DNA of 49,569 nt from Candidatus Krumholzibacteriia bacterium (GTDB lineage: Bacteria > Krumholzibacteriota > Krumholzibacteriia > WVZY01): the NCBI GenBank assembly GCA_029863805.1, contig JAOTUR010000002.1, positions 1 to 49,569 on the forward strand. Direction: 5' to 3'. A model generated the notes under the pieces. It was not told where the DNA came from, did no database searches, and saw only the letters and a program-made list of their open reading frames with translations. The stretch's first letter is position 1; every line of letters begins with the position of its first letter. Positions 9,680-18,255 of the stretch are shown in pieces. The translations under genes and the position numbers were made by a program.

Positions 9680-10657
9680 ATGCCTCAAAAAGTACTTGTA
9701 ACAGGCGCGGCAGGATTCATCGGGTCACATCTATGTGAATCGTTGCTGGCGAGAAGTTTCGGTGTGGTCGGCGTTGATTGCTTTACGTCTAACTACGACG
9801 TACGGATAAAGAGAGAGCACGTCAGGCATCTGCAAGAGAGTAAAGACTTTTCGCTGGTCGAGGCGTCGCTGAACGACGTCGATTTGGACGGTCTTCTTGC
9901 AGACGTAGACTGCATTTTTCATTTGGCCGCCCAGCCGGGGGTCAGGCAAAGTTGGCACGAGCGCTTCGACGATTACGTGGACTGTAATATTCGTGCGACC
10001 CACAAGCTGTGCGAGTCTGCAAGAAAACAAGATATCAGGCGTTTTGTGTTTGCGAGTTCAAGCTCGGTATACGGAAACACTGCTCAGCTTCCGATGAGCG
10101 AGTTGCATCCCACACACCCGGTATCGCCGTATGGGGTGACCAAACTGTGCAGCGAGGATCTCTGCTTGCTCTTCAGTCGCAATTTTGGTTTGCCGGTTGT
10201 GGCACTGAGGTTTTTTACCGTTTTTGGCCCCCGCCAGCGACCCGATATGGCGTTCCACCGATTCATAAAGAGCGCGTTGGAAGGACGATCGATCTCTGTC
10301 TTCGGAACGGGCGCTCAGACCAGAGACTTTACGTTTGTAAGCGACGTCGTTGATGCGATCCTGCTTGCAATGGATTACTCGGGCAGCGAAAGTATCTTCA
10401 ACATCGGTGGTGGTAAACGCATTACGCTGAACTCGGCGCTTGACCTGCTCGCGGAGGTGCTTCCGCACGAGGTCGACGTACGTTATGAGGAACCCGCGAT
10501 AGGCGATGTCACGCATACATACGCTGATATCGGTCTGGCGCGCAGGGAGCTGGGGTACTCGCCGCAGACAAGCATCGACGAAGGTCTTGCCAGGGAGGTA
10601 GAGTGGGTGCAGACTCTTCGCAAACGGCTAAAGAGCTATTATAGGGAGGGGTTCTGA
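9680..10657 (+). CDS. NAD-dependent nucleotide-sugar epimerase (UDP-glucuronate/UDP-glucose 4-epimerase-like SDR)
   Basis: VTGAAGFIGSHL, FASSSSVYGN...SPYGVTK (YxxxK), DFTFVSDVVDAI. Confidence 0.9.
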   Translation: MPQKVLVTGAAGFIGSHLCESLLARSFGVVGVDCFTSNYDVRIKREHVRHLQESKDFSLVEASLNDVDLDGLLADVDCIFHLAAQPGVRQSWHERFDDYVDCNIRATHKLCESARKQDIRRFVFASSSSVYGNTAQLPMSELHPTHPVSPYGVTKLCSEDLCLLFSRNFGLPVVALRFFTVFGPRQRPDMAFHRFIKSALEGRSISVFGTGAQTRDFTFVSDVVDAILLAMDYSGSESIFNIGGGKRITLNSALDLLAEVLPHEVDVRYEEPAIGDVTHTYADIGLARRELGYSPQTSIDEGLAREVEWVQTLRKRLKSYYREGF

Positions 10658-11619
10658 TGATTTCAGTGGTTGTGCCTCTCTATAATGAAGAAGAGAGTCT
10701 CACCGAGCTTTTTGACCGCTTGGAGTCCGTCATGGCAGAATTGGGGGAGGAGTACGAGTTAATCTTCATTGATGATGGTAGCGTGGACAAGTCGCTGCTC
10801 ATTCTAAGAGACCTGTACGAAAAATCTTCTCACGTCAAAGTACTGAGTTTACGTCGTAACTACGGAAAGTCAGCTGCGTTGTCGGTCGGATTCAAGGAGG
10901 CAAAAGGGGACATCGTGATCACGATCGACGCGGACTTGCAGGATGACCCCGCAGAGTTACCCGTGCTCATAAAGAAGATCGAGGACGGGGCCGATCTTGT
11001 GTCAGGATGGAAGCGGGACCGGCAGGATCCTTGGACGAAGCGTGTACCATCGAAGTTCTTCAATTCGGTAACCTCGTTGATGAGTGGTCTCCGATTACAC
11101 GACTTCAACTGTGGCCTAAAAGCATACAGAGCTGAGGTCGTGAAAAGTATTTCCGTATATGGTGAGTTGCACCGTTTTATACCAGTTCTGGCCGGATGGG
11201 AAGGATTCCGGGTTGAGGAAACACAGGTGCGGCACTTCAAGCGAAAGTACGGTCGGAGCAAGTATGGCGGAGAGCGTTTCTTGAATGGTTTCTTCGATTT
11301 GGTAACGGTGATGTTCATTACGCGACGAGCTTTGAAACCACTGCATTTTTTTGGTCGTATCGCTTTCGTGCTGTTCGTAGTTGGATTGATTCCTCAGATC
11401 ATGTTCCTTTTTCAGTATCTCGGTGGCGCCGGTCTCAGGGTAAGACCGATCATGCTGGCTGGGTTTGTGCTGATCATTGTGTCGCTACAGATAGGGTCGA
11501 TTGGGCTGCTGGCAGAGTTGTTCTCTGCTCGAAGCGGTCAGGAACCCAGTTATACCTTGAAGCAGCATCTGGCGAGGGATTCCCAGCAATCACCTGGTGG
11601 AAGTGAGCTGGCGCGATGA
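10657..11619 (+). CDS. GT2 with C-terminal TM pair (GtrB/ArnC-like polyprenyl-phosphate glycosyl synthase)
   Basis: VVPLYNEEESLTELFDRL, DDGSVDKS, DADLQDDPAELP, SGWKRDRQD, two C-terminal hydrophobic segments. Confidence 0.9.
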   Translation: MISVVVPLYNEEESLTELFDRLESVMAELGEEYELIFIDDGSVDKSLLILRDLYEKSSHVKVLSLRRNYGKSAALSVGFKEAKGDIVITIDADLQDDPAELPVLIKKIEDGADLVSGWKRDRQDPWTKRVPSKFFNSVTSLMSGLRLHDFNCGLKAYRAEVVKSISVYGELHRFIPVLAGWEGFRVEETQVRHFKRKYGRSKYGGERFLNGFFDLVTVMFITRRALKPLHFFGRIAFVLFVVGLIPQIMFLFQYLGGAGLRVRPIMLAGFVLIIVSLQIGSIGLLAELFSARSGQEPSYTLKQHLARDSQQSPGGSELAR

Positions 11620-12746
11620 CGCCAAGGGTCTGTCTCGTCGGGCCTGTGTACCCATTTCGAGGCGGGATCGCGCACTATACCACAGTTTTGGCGCAGGAGT
11701 TTGCCAAAGACCACGAAGTGCAGGTCGTAAATTTCAAGAGGTTGTATCCCTCATTACTCTTCCCGGGAAAAACGCAGTTCGATGAGAGCGGTAATCCGTT
11801 CACCGTTGAATCGGTGAGACTCATCGATTCAATCAATCCCATCTCCTTCTGGCAGACTGCCAGGGCGATCGCGGCATTCAAGCCCGACGCAGTGTTTTTT
11901 CAGTGGTGGCAGCCATTTTTTGCGGTGGCCTATGGCACGACTGTGCTCTTCCTCAAACGCTCGAGCTCGGCGAGGATAGTATTTCTTTGTCATAACGTGC
12001 TGCCGCACGAATCTTCACCGGTCGATCGTATCCTCATTAAACTGGGTCTGAGAGGCGTTCGTCATTTCCTCGTGCATTCTGAAGAAGATCGGCGCAACCT
12101 GTTGACGTTGAACACGGACGCGGTTGTTTCCCTCCATCCTCTGCCCGTTATGGACGCGTTCAAACAGGGTAGGTACGATAGACAGGCTGCAAAGCGAGAA
12201 TTGGGATTGTCGGGGCGGATCATTCTTTTCTTTGGTTATATTAGGCGCTATAAGGGATTGGACGTTCTCATCGAAGCGTTTGCTGAGTCCGTGCAGCGGC
12301 TGGACTCCACGCTTTTGATAGTGGGAGAGTTCTACGAGTCCAAGCAGGCATACATCGATATGATTCGGAAGCTCGGCATCGAAGCCAAAGTTGTCTTAGT
12401 GGATCGTTACGTGCCGAACGAAGATGTCGAGAAATTCTTTGTTGCCAGTGACGTCGTTGTACTGCCGTACCGGTCAGCGACCCAGAGCGCGATTGTCCAG
12501 GTGGCCTATAGTTTTGATCGGCCCGTTATCGTGACCTCCGTGGGGGGGCTTCCGGATGTTGTGGAAGACGGTTTGACCGGTTTTGTGGTGCCCCGTGATG
12601 ATCCACAGAAGCTTTGTGGTGCGATCTGCAAGTTCTTTGATGAGGAGAGAGGAAAGCGAATGGAAGGCGATATCGCCCGTGCGAAGCGGCGCTTCTCCTG
12701 GCAGGCGTACAAGGAAACGCTTGTCGGTTTGGGCGGTATGGGATAA
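11616..12746 (+). CDS. Glycosyltransferase family 4
   Basis: GPVYPFRGGIAHYTT; FFGYIRRYKGLDVLIEAF; PYRSATQSAIVQVAYSFDRPVIVTSVGGLPDVVEDG; overlaps the previous ORF. Confidence 0.88.
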   Translation: MTPRVCLVGPVYPFRGGIAHYTTVLAQEFAKDHEVQVVNFKRLYPSLLFPGKTQFDESGNPFTVESVRLIDSINPISFWQTARAIAAFKPDAVFFQWWQPFFAVAYGTTVLFLKRSSSARIVFLCHNVLPHESSPVDRILIKLGLRGVRHFLVHSEEDRRNLLTLNTDAVVSLHPLPVMDAFKQGRYDRQAAKRELGLSGRIILFFGYIRRYKGLDVLIEAFAESVQRLDSTLLIVGEFYESKQAYIDMIRKLGIEAKVVLVDRYVPNEDVEKFFVASDVVVLPYRSATQSAIVQVAYSFDRPVIVTSVGGLPDVVEDGLTGFVVPRDDPQKLCGAICKFFDEERGKRMEGDIARAKRRFSWQAYKETLVGLGGMG

Positions 12747-12763
12747 GGCATTCGTATTATATG

Positions 12764-12792
12764 ATTTACGGGGACACCCGGTCTGTGATAAT
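12764..12792 (+). promoter_or_regulatory. Candidate sigma70 promoter with extended -10 upstream of the yfhO-like gene
   Basis: Extended -10 TGTGATAAT (12784-12792), weak -35 ATTTAC (12764-12769, 17-nt spacer), in the longest gap of this part of the locus. Confidence 0.35.
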
Positions 12793-12813
12793 ATGACCGT
12801 AAGGGGCTGATTC

Positions 12814-15414
12814 ATGACGAAAAAGAGAAAAAAGAAAACGGAGAGAGCGGAGAAGAAGACCGCTCCTCGCGGCCCCGCCTTGGTGTCCGCTTCTCCACTC
12901 GCCAGCAATCTTCGTCGCAACCAACAAGTCCTCATATCAGTCTTTCTTCTGATCGCGAGCATATGCGTCCTCTACCCTGACCTCGTATTCCAGGACAAAA
13001 TCCTGGCCGCGGCGGATGCGGAGTCCGCGACGAGTTTGGCCGCGCCGATTCAGAAAGGGATGAGTGAGGGCGAATACCCGCTATGGAATCCACTCCTATT
13101 CGCGGGTATGCCAAGTTATGCGAGCTTGTCCTTTAACCCGTACGTGTATCCGGTAAGTCTCTTGACCGGGTTTCTGTCGAATCACCTCAAATTCCCGGCT
13201 TATACATGGCTTCTGTTGCATATTTTTATGCTTGGTCTCGGCGTTTGGCTGCTCCTCGTCGAAAGGCGAGTCCATTTTTTGATCGCAGCCGGGGCCGGGA
13301 TTATAATGATGTGGATGCCGAACCATGTTGCGGTCGGTGTTCACGGACATGGTAGTCAAGCCAGCGCAGTTGGTTTTATACCGTTCGTTTTGTTTTTCTG
13401 GGATCGTTTGTGGAGGGGTAAGGGGATCGTCATCAATGCAAGTGTTCTGGTGATTCTGCTCGGGTTTCAGCTTCTAAGGGCTCATATTCAGATCTCGTAT
13501 TACACGTTTGGTCTCCTGGGCTTGCACCTGGTGTTTTTTGGGTTCCTCAGAATCCGAGACACATTTCGGCGCCAAGCCGATGGAGTTTCACAGTTGATAT
13601 TCCGATTCTTGTATCGGCCCGGTGGTGCGATCTCTATGCGCCAGGCAGCCATCTTGGATGTTGTCGGCGCGGCAGTCATCCTTGCGGTGGTTGTTTTGGG
13701 ATCCCTGGGTGTCAGCGCCGTGCTTCTCGCGCCGGTGCACGATTATTCAGGATATTCCATCCGTGGCGCTGCGGGTGGCGGAGGCTTGGACTATGACTAT
13801 GCAACGATGTGGAGTCTTCATCCTCTTGAGTGCCTGACCTTCGTCATTCCGTTTGCGTTTGGTTTTGGCAAGTTCTTTTACTATGGCTATATGCCATTCA
13901 CCGACTACCCGAACTACGTTGGGATCGTCGTGGTTGTTTTCGCCGTGATTGGACTCTTTATCGTGCGAAAACGATTTTGCTGGTTTCTTCTCTTTGTAAT
14001 TGTGTTTTCTACGCTGGTCGCATTCGGTAACCATATGCCGGTGCTTTACAACTTGCTCTTCAAGTTTTTGCCGTACTTTAACAAATTCCGCGTTCCGGTA
14101 ATGTTCCTTATCGTACAACAGATTGCTTTCGTTCTGCTGTTTGCGATGGGGCTGTCGGCGATTCTAAGCTATGATGCAGTCCGCGGGCGCCGCGCAGCTA
14201 AGTGGGCTGTGGGGGCCTCGGCTGCCGTGCTATTGATTGTGCTTTTTACCCATGACTACTGGACTGGTGGTTTTGCGAGCTCGATTGCGGGCCGGATCCG
14301 GAACGTTCGTTCGGTACAAGAGCAAGTCGCGGTGGCTAATCTGGCAGGCGATTTGCTCTTCAAAGACCTGTTGAAGTTCTCGGTACTGCTTATTGGGATG
14401 TCTGCACTGGCGCTGTTGTTTTTTCGGCGTCATATCAATGCACGAGTGTACGTCATGCTTGTTTTGGTGGCGGCGCTTGTGGATGTGTTTCTCGTTGATC
14501 GACACATTCTTCACCCCGAGAGACTTTACCGGGTCCAACAGTTGCAAATTATCCGCGATAGGCCTGATGCGGAGCGTTTTACGCAATCGGACCCCTTGGT
14601 GGAGTATTTGCAGAGTCGACCCGGGCGCTATCGCATATTTCCCATGACACATCCTTCGTCGGCGCGCTACGGTGAGTTTGAGTCGAATCGTTATATGAAT
14701 TTTGGCATTCCATCGATAGGTGGCTACCACCCAGCGAAGCTGGCGATATATGAGCAATTCTTGAACGCTATGGCGGACGCCGTTAAGCGGGGAAACTTAC
14801 AGATGGTTAATATACTCAACGCACGTTACTTGGTTACGCCCAACCAAATCAAAGAAAGCGCAGCTCTGAAACCGGTTTGGCGCGGGGGCGATTATAAGGG
14901 TCAGGAGAAGTTTGTATATGAAAACTTGCAATCGTTGCCCAGAGTGTTCTTCGTCGATCAGTTCGAGGTTCTAACGGACAACACGGCCATTGACAGGATG
15001 ATAACCGATGAGAGTCTTGATCTCTCACAAACGGTTCTATTGGAGAGTGTGCCCCAGATAGCACCGGTATCTGCCGAAGGAGCGAGCGCCGAGATCACCA
15101 AGTACGGGTTCAACGAGATTCACATTGATGCGTCGTTGCCGGCACCGGCGCTGCTGGTTGTGAGCGAAATATACTATCCCCGATGGCGCGTGTGGGTGAA
15201 CGGCGAACCGGGGGAGATTATCCGGGCAAACCACGTGTTACGTGCCGTGGCACTGGGTGCGGGTGACAACGAACTCGTATTCCGATACGACCGGTCGTTG
15301 TTCAAGAAGTCGCTAATCTTGTCTGTTGTTACGTTATCGGCAGCGCTTTTCACTCTGGCTGTCGCCTTGACTGCAAGGCGATGGGGTAAGGCAAAGTGGA
15401 AACTCTCATCATAA
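12814..15414 (+). CDS. YfhO family membrane protein (GT-C-like)
   Basis: DKILAAADAESATSLAAPIQKGMSEGEYPLWNPLLFAGMPSYASL; many TM segments; C-terminal YYPRWRVWVNGEPGEI...ELVFRYD typical of YfhO proteins. Confidence 0.85.
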   Translation: MTKKRKKKTERAEKKTAPRGPALVSASPLASNLRRNQQVLISVFLLIASICVLYPDLVFQDKILAAADAESATSLAAPIQKGMSEGEYPLWNPLLFAGMPSYASLSFNPYVYPVSLLTGFLSNHLKFPAYTWLLLHIFMLGLGVWLLLVERRVHFLIAAGAGIIMMWMPNHVAVGVHGHGSQASAVGFIPFVLFFWDRLWRGKGIVINASVLVILLGFQLLRAHIQISYYTFGLLGLHLVFFGFLRIRDTFRRQADGVSQLIFRFLYRPGGAISMRQAAILDVVGAAVILAVVVLGSLGVSAVLLAPVHDYSGYSIRGAAGGGGLDYDYATMWSLHPLECLTFVIPFAFGFGKFFYYGYMPFTDYPNYVGIVVVVFAVIGLFIVRKRFCWFLLFVIVFSTLVAFGNHMPVLYNLLFKFLPYFNKFRVPVMFLIVQQIAFVLLFAMGLSAILSYDAVRGRRAAKWAVGASAAVLLIVLFTHDYWTGGFASSIAGRIRNVRSVQEQVAVANLAGDLLFKDLLKFSVLLIGMSALALLFFRRHINARVYVMLVLVAALVDVFLVDRHILHPERLYRVQQLQIIRDRPDAERFTQSDPLVEYLQSRPGRYRIFPMTHPSSARYGEFESNRYMNFGIPSIGGYHPAKLAIYEQFLNAMADAVKRGNLQMVNILNARYLVTPNQIKESAALKPVWRGGDYKGQEKFVYENLQSLPRVFFVDQFEVLTDNTAIDRMITDESLDLSQTVLLESVPQIAPVSAEGASAEITKYGFNEIHIDASLPAPALLVVSEIYYPRWRVWVNGEPGEIIRANHVLRAVALGAGDNELVFRYDRSLFKKSLILSVVTLSAALFTLAVALTARRWGKAKWKLSS

Positions 15415-16121
15415 TACCAACATACAACGAGCGAGAGAATATCGATACTCTCATAAACCGGATACTGGATCTTAAGCTTGACCTCGGTGTTCTGGTTGTG
15501 GACGATAATTCGCCGGATGGCACGGCAGGTGTCGTCGAGAAATTGGGCAAGGCGCGAGATCAAGTACACTTGCTGAAGCGACCGAGTAAGATGGGTCTTG
15601 GCAGCGCCTATATCGCCGGGTTCAAGTGGGCACTCAAGAATAAGGCAGTGCAGTACGTTTTCGAAATGGATGCCGATTTTTCTCACGATCCGAGTGCTTT
15701 GCCCGAGTTCCTAAGCGCGATCAAAGACGCAGACCTCGTGCTCGGATCTCGCTATCTCGACGGTATCACAGTGATGAATTGGCCGCTGTCGAGACTGTTT
15801 TTGAGCGTCGGCGCCAATATCTATACAAGGGTCATTACGGGAATGCCGCTAAAAGACGCCACCGGTGGATTCAAGTGTTTTCGGCGTGTGGTCCTCGAGA
15901 GCTTGCCGTTGGATGACATCAAGAGCGATGGGTACTCGTTCCAGATCGAAGTGAATCATCACGCGTGGAAAAAGAAGTTTAGAATTAAGGAGATACCGAT
16001 TACCTTCGTCGATCGAACCAGCGGCACCTCAAAAATGTCCCGTCGCATAATTTGGGAAGCGGCATTTCTCGTCTGGAAGCTTCGTTTCGAATCGATTCGA
16101 AAGGGTTTTCAGAAAGAATAG
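15396..16121 (+). CDS. GT2, DPM1-like polyprenol-monophosphate mannose/glycosyl synthase
   Basis: IIIPTYNERENIDTLI, VVDDNSPDGTA, EMDADFSHDP, DATGGFKCFRR, SDGYSFQIE. Confidence 0.9.
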   Translation: METLIIIPTYNERENIDTLINRILDLKLDLGVLVVDDNSPDGTAGVVEKLGKARDQVHLLKRPSKMGLGSAYIAGFKWALKNKAVQYVFEMDADFSHDPSALPEFLSAIKDADLVLGSRYLDGITVMNWPLSRLFLSVGANIYTRVITGMPLKDATGGFKCFRRVVLESLPLDDIKSDGYSFQIEVNHHAWKKKFRIKEIPITFVDRTSGTSKMSRRIIWEAAFLVWKLRFESIRKGFQKE

Positions 16122-16128
16122 TGTTTCC

Positions 16129-18234
16129 GTGGATATCTCCGTAATCATCGTAAGTTACAACAGTCGCGCCGATCTTGAGCCCTGTCTAGAATCACTCAAG
16201 AAGCAGAGTCTCTTTGATCGCACCGAGGTGGTCGTCGTGGACAACGCGAGCACCGACGGAACACCGGAAATGGTCCGCGATCGTTATCCCTGGGTCAATC
16301 TTCGTTTGAGCGGTCGAAACGTGGGCTATTCGCGTGGCGTGAATCTCGGTATGCAGGTGGCGCAGGGCAGATATTTTCTGGTTTTAAACCCTGATACCGT
16401 CGTCAGAGAGCATTCGATCGAGAAATTGTTTCAGTTCATGGAGCATACGCCGGATGCAGGCGTCGTCGGCCCAAAGCTAATATTCAATGATGGTAACGTC
16501 CAATACTCTTGCCGGAGATTCTACAACTGGAAGGTGCTAATACTGCGCAGGACGTTCCTGGGTAGAATATTCAAGAATTCAACAGCTATTTCCGAACATT
16601 TGATGCTGGATTACGACCACGAGACGACAACGGCAGTCGACTGGATTATAGGTGCGTGTATGCTGGTTCGGCGCCAGGCGGTTGAGTCGGTCGGTCCCAT
16701 GGATGAGAGGTTCTTTTTGTACTTTGAGGATGTTGATTGGTGCTACCGGATGAAGCAGAAGGAATGGGGGGTCTATTATTGCCCCGAAGCTGTTGTTGTC
16801 CACGGTTACGAAAGGGAGAGTGCACAGTCAGTAATAAATCGGTCGTTTGTCGCACATCTGGCAAGCCTTATTCGCTACTACGAAAAATGGAATTTCGTGT
16901 TCTACATGCTTAAGAAGTATCGAGAGGTTGTCAAGATTCTACTTTTTGTCGTGGTCGATATTGTTGCGTTCAACGTCGCGTTTCTGTCCGCATACAATTT
17001 GAGGATCTTGCTGGGCGACGTGTTCGTAAAGCCGATTTTTGAAATTGGCGTCTATGAGCGGTTTGTGGTCTTTGAGAACTTGCTATTCATCTTCGTGTAT
17101 TTCAGCCTGGGTCTCTACAAAATAAGAAGGGAGACGTCCGCCGTTGACGAACTGTTCAGAATCGGAAAGGCGATTGTACTCGCATCGATACTTCTTATGG
17201 CGAGCACATATCTGAGCCAGATTCGCACATATTCGCGGGTGGTCGTCATATTTCTGGTCCCTTTTGCGATTTCTTATGACTGGATACTAAGGACCCTGGT
17301 ACGCCGATTACACAGAGGGCTGATATCACAAAAGATCGATCTCAAGAGGGTTTGTATTGTCGGCCCGATGGATAAGGCGAGGGAGCTTGAAGAGAGGCTG
17401 GTTTTGGACACCTCGCTCGGTATTGACGTTGTTGGTGTAGTAGAGACCTCGGAGAATGCTGGAGAGGTCGGGGGTGGCAGTTTGGGAGATCTTTCACGTA
17501 TAGGTGAGATTATCGATAGGTTTCTCATCCATGAGCTGGTATTCCTGCCTGGCGCGGTGCCCGAGGGCAAGCTTGCCGAGCTAGTGAGGTTGGGGCGTAG
17601 GCGGGTTATCGATATCTCGGTGCTGACCGACTATTCGGGACTGGTGGTCCACCAGGCGACGGTGGCCAATCTGGCGGGACGCCCCGTGATCGCCTACCGC
17701 AGGGATACCCGTTACGCTCTCGATCGGTTTGCGAAGCGGCTGCTGGACATCGTTCTGGGGACAGGTTTTCTCGTGGCGTCGGTGCCTTTCTCTGTGGTAT
17801 ATTTACTATATTCCTCAATTCGAGGCAGTGCTCCTTACGCGTGGGAGTCACGACTCGGCTTGGGCGGCAAGTCTTTCATGCTTCCGGCGGCAGGTGCGAG
17901 GAGTTCGAACGGTCCCTCTGATATTGTCAATCTACCCCTCTTTTGGCTGGTCATAGTCGGCAGGATGAGTATCGTCGGTCCCTATCCGTTTCCGGCGTTG
18001 GGGGTCGCTCTGGTCGACCGGGCGGCTAAGTTCCGGTTTGATGTTCGACCCGGTATCACTGGATATTGGAGAGTGGGAGAAGAACAAGAGATTGCTCTCG
18101 ATGAGCTTCTTGCACAGGACGCCAACTATACTAGAAACTGGTCTTTTGTAGAGGACGTCAAGATCCTAGTGATAACTTTTGGCAACATCCTGATGGGTAA
18201 GAAACGCAGCCTTAGACTGAAAGACCCGTCGTAG
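16129..18234 (+). CDS. Fusion: N-terminal GT2 + C-terminal WbaP-like polyprenyl glycosylphosphotransferase with a degenerate catalytic motif
   Basis: N-terminus VSYNSRADLEPCLESL / VDNASTDGTPE / LNPDT / FLYFEDVDWCYR; then TM segments, a nucleotide-binding-like region, and KRLLDIVLG...GRMSIVGPYP...RPGITGYWRVGEEQEIALDELLAQDANYTRNWSFVEDVKIL. Confidence 0.85.
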   Translation: MDISVIIVSYNSRADLEPCLESLKKQSLFDRTEVVVVDNASTDGTPEMVRDRYPWVNLRLSGRNVGYSRGVNLGMQVAQGRYFLVLNPDTVVREHSIEKLFQFMEHTPDAGVVGPKLIFNDGNVQYSCRRFYNWKVLILRRTFLGRIFKNSTAISEHLMLDYDHETTTAVDWIIGACMLVRRQAVESVGPMDERFFLYFEDVDWCYRMKQKEWGVYYCPEAVVVHGYERESAQSVINRSFVAHLASLIRYYEKWNFVFYMLKKYREVVKILLFVVVDIVAFNVAFLSAYNLRILLGDVFVKPIFEIGVYERFVVFENLLFIFVYFSLGLYKIRRETSAVDELFRIGKAIVLASILLMASTYLSQIRTYSRVVVIFLVPFAISYDWILRTLVRRLHRGLISQKIDLKRVCIVGPMDKARELEERLVLDTSLGIDVVGVVETSENAGEVGGGSLGDLSRIGEIIDRFLIHELVFLPGAVPEGKLAELVRLGRRRVIDISVLTDYSGLVVHQATVANLAGRPVIAYRRDTRYALDRFAKRLLDIVLGTGFLVASVPFSVVYLLYSSIRGSAPYAWESRLGLGGKSFMLPAAGARSSNGPSDIVNLPLFWLVIVGRMSIVGPYPFPALGVALVDRAAKFRFDVRPGITGYWRVGEEQEIALDELLAQDANYTRNWSFVEDVKILVITFGNILMGKKRSLRLKDPS

Positions 18235-18255
18235 GGTTAACCGCCAAGACTCCGC

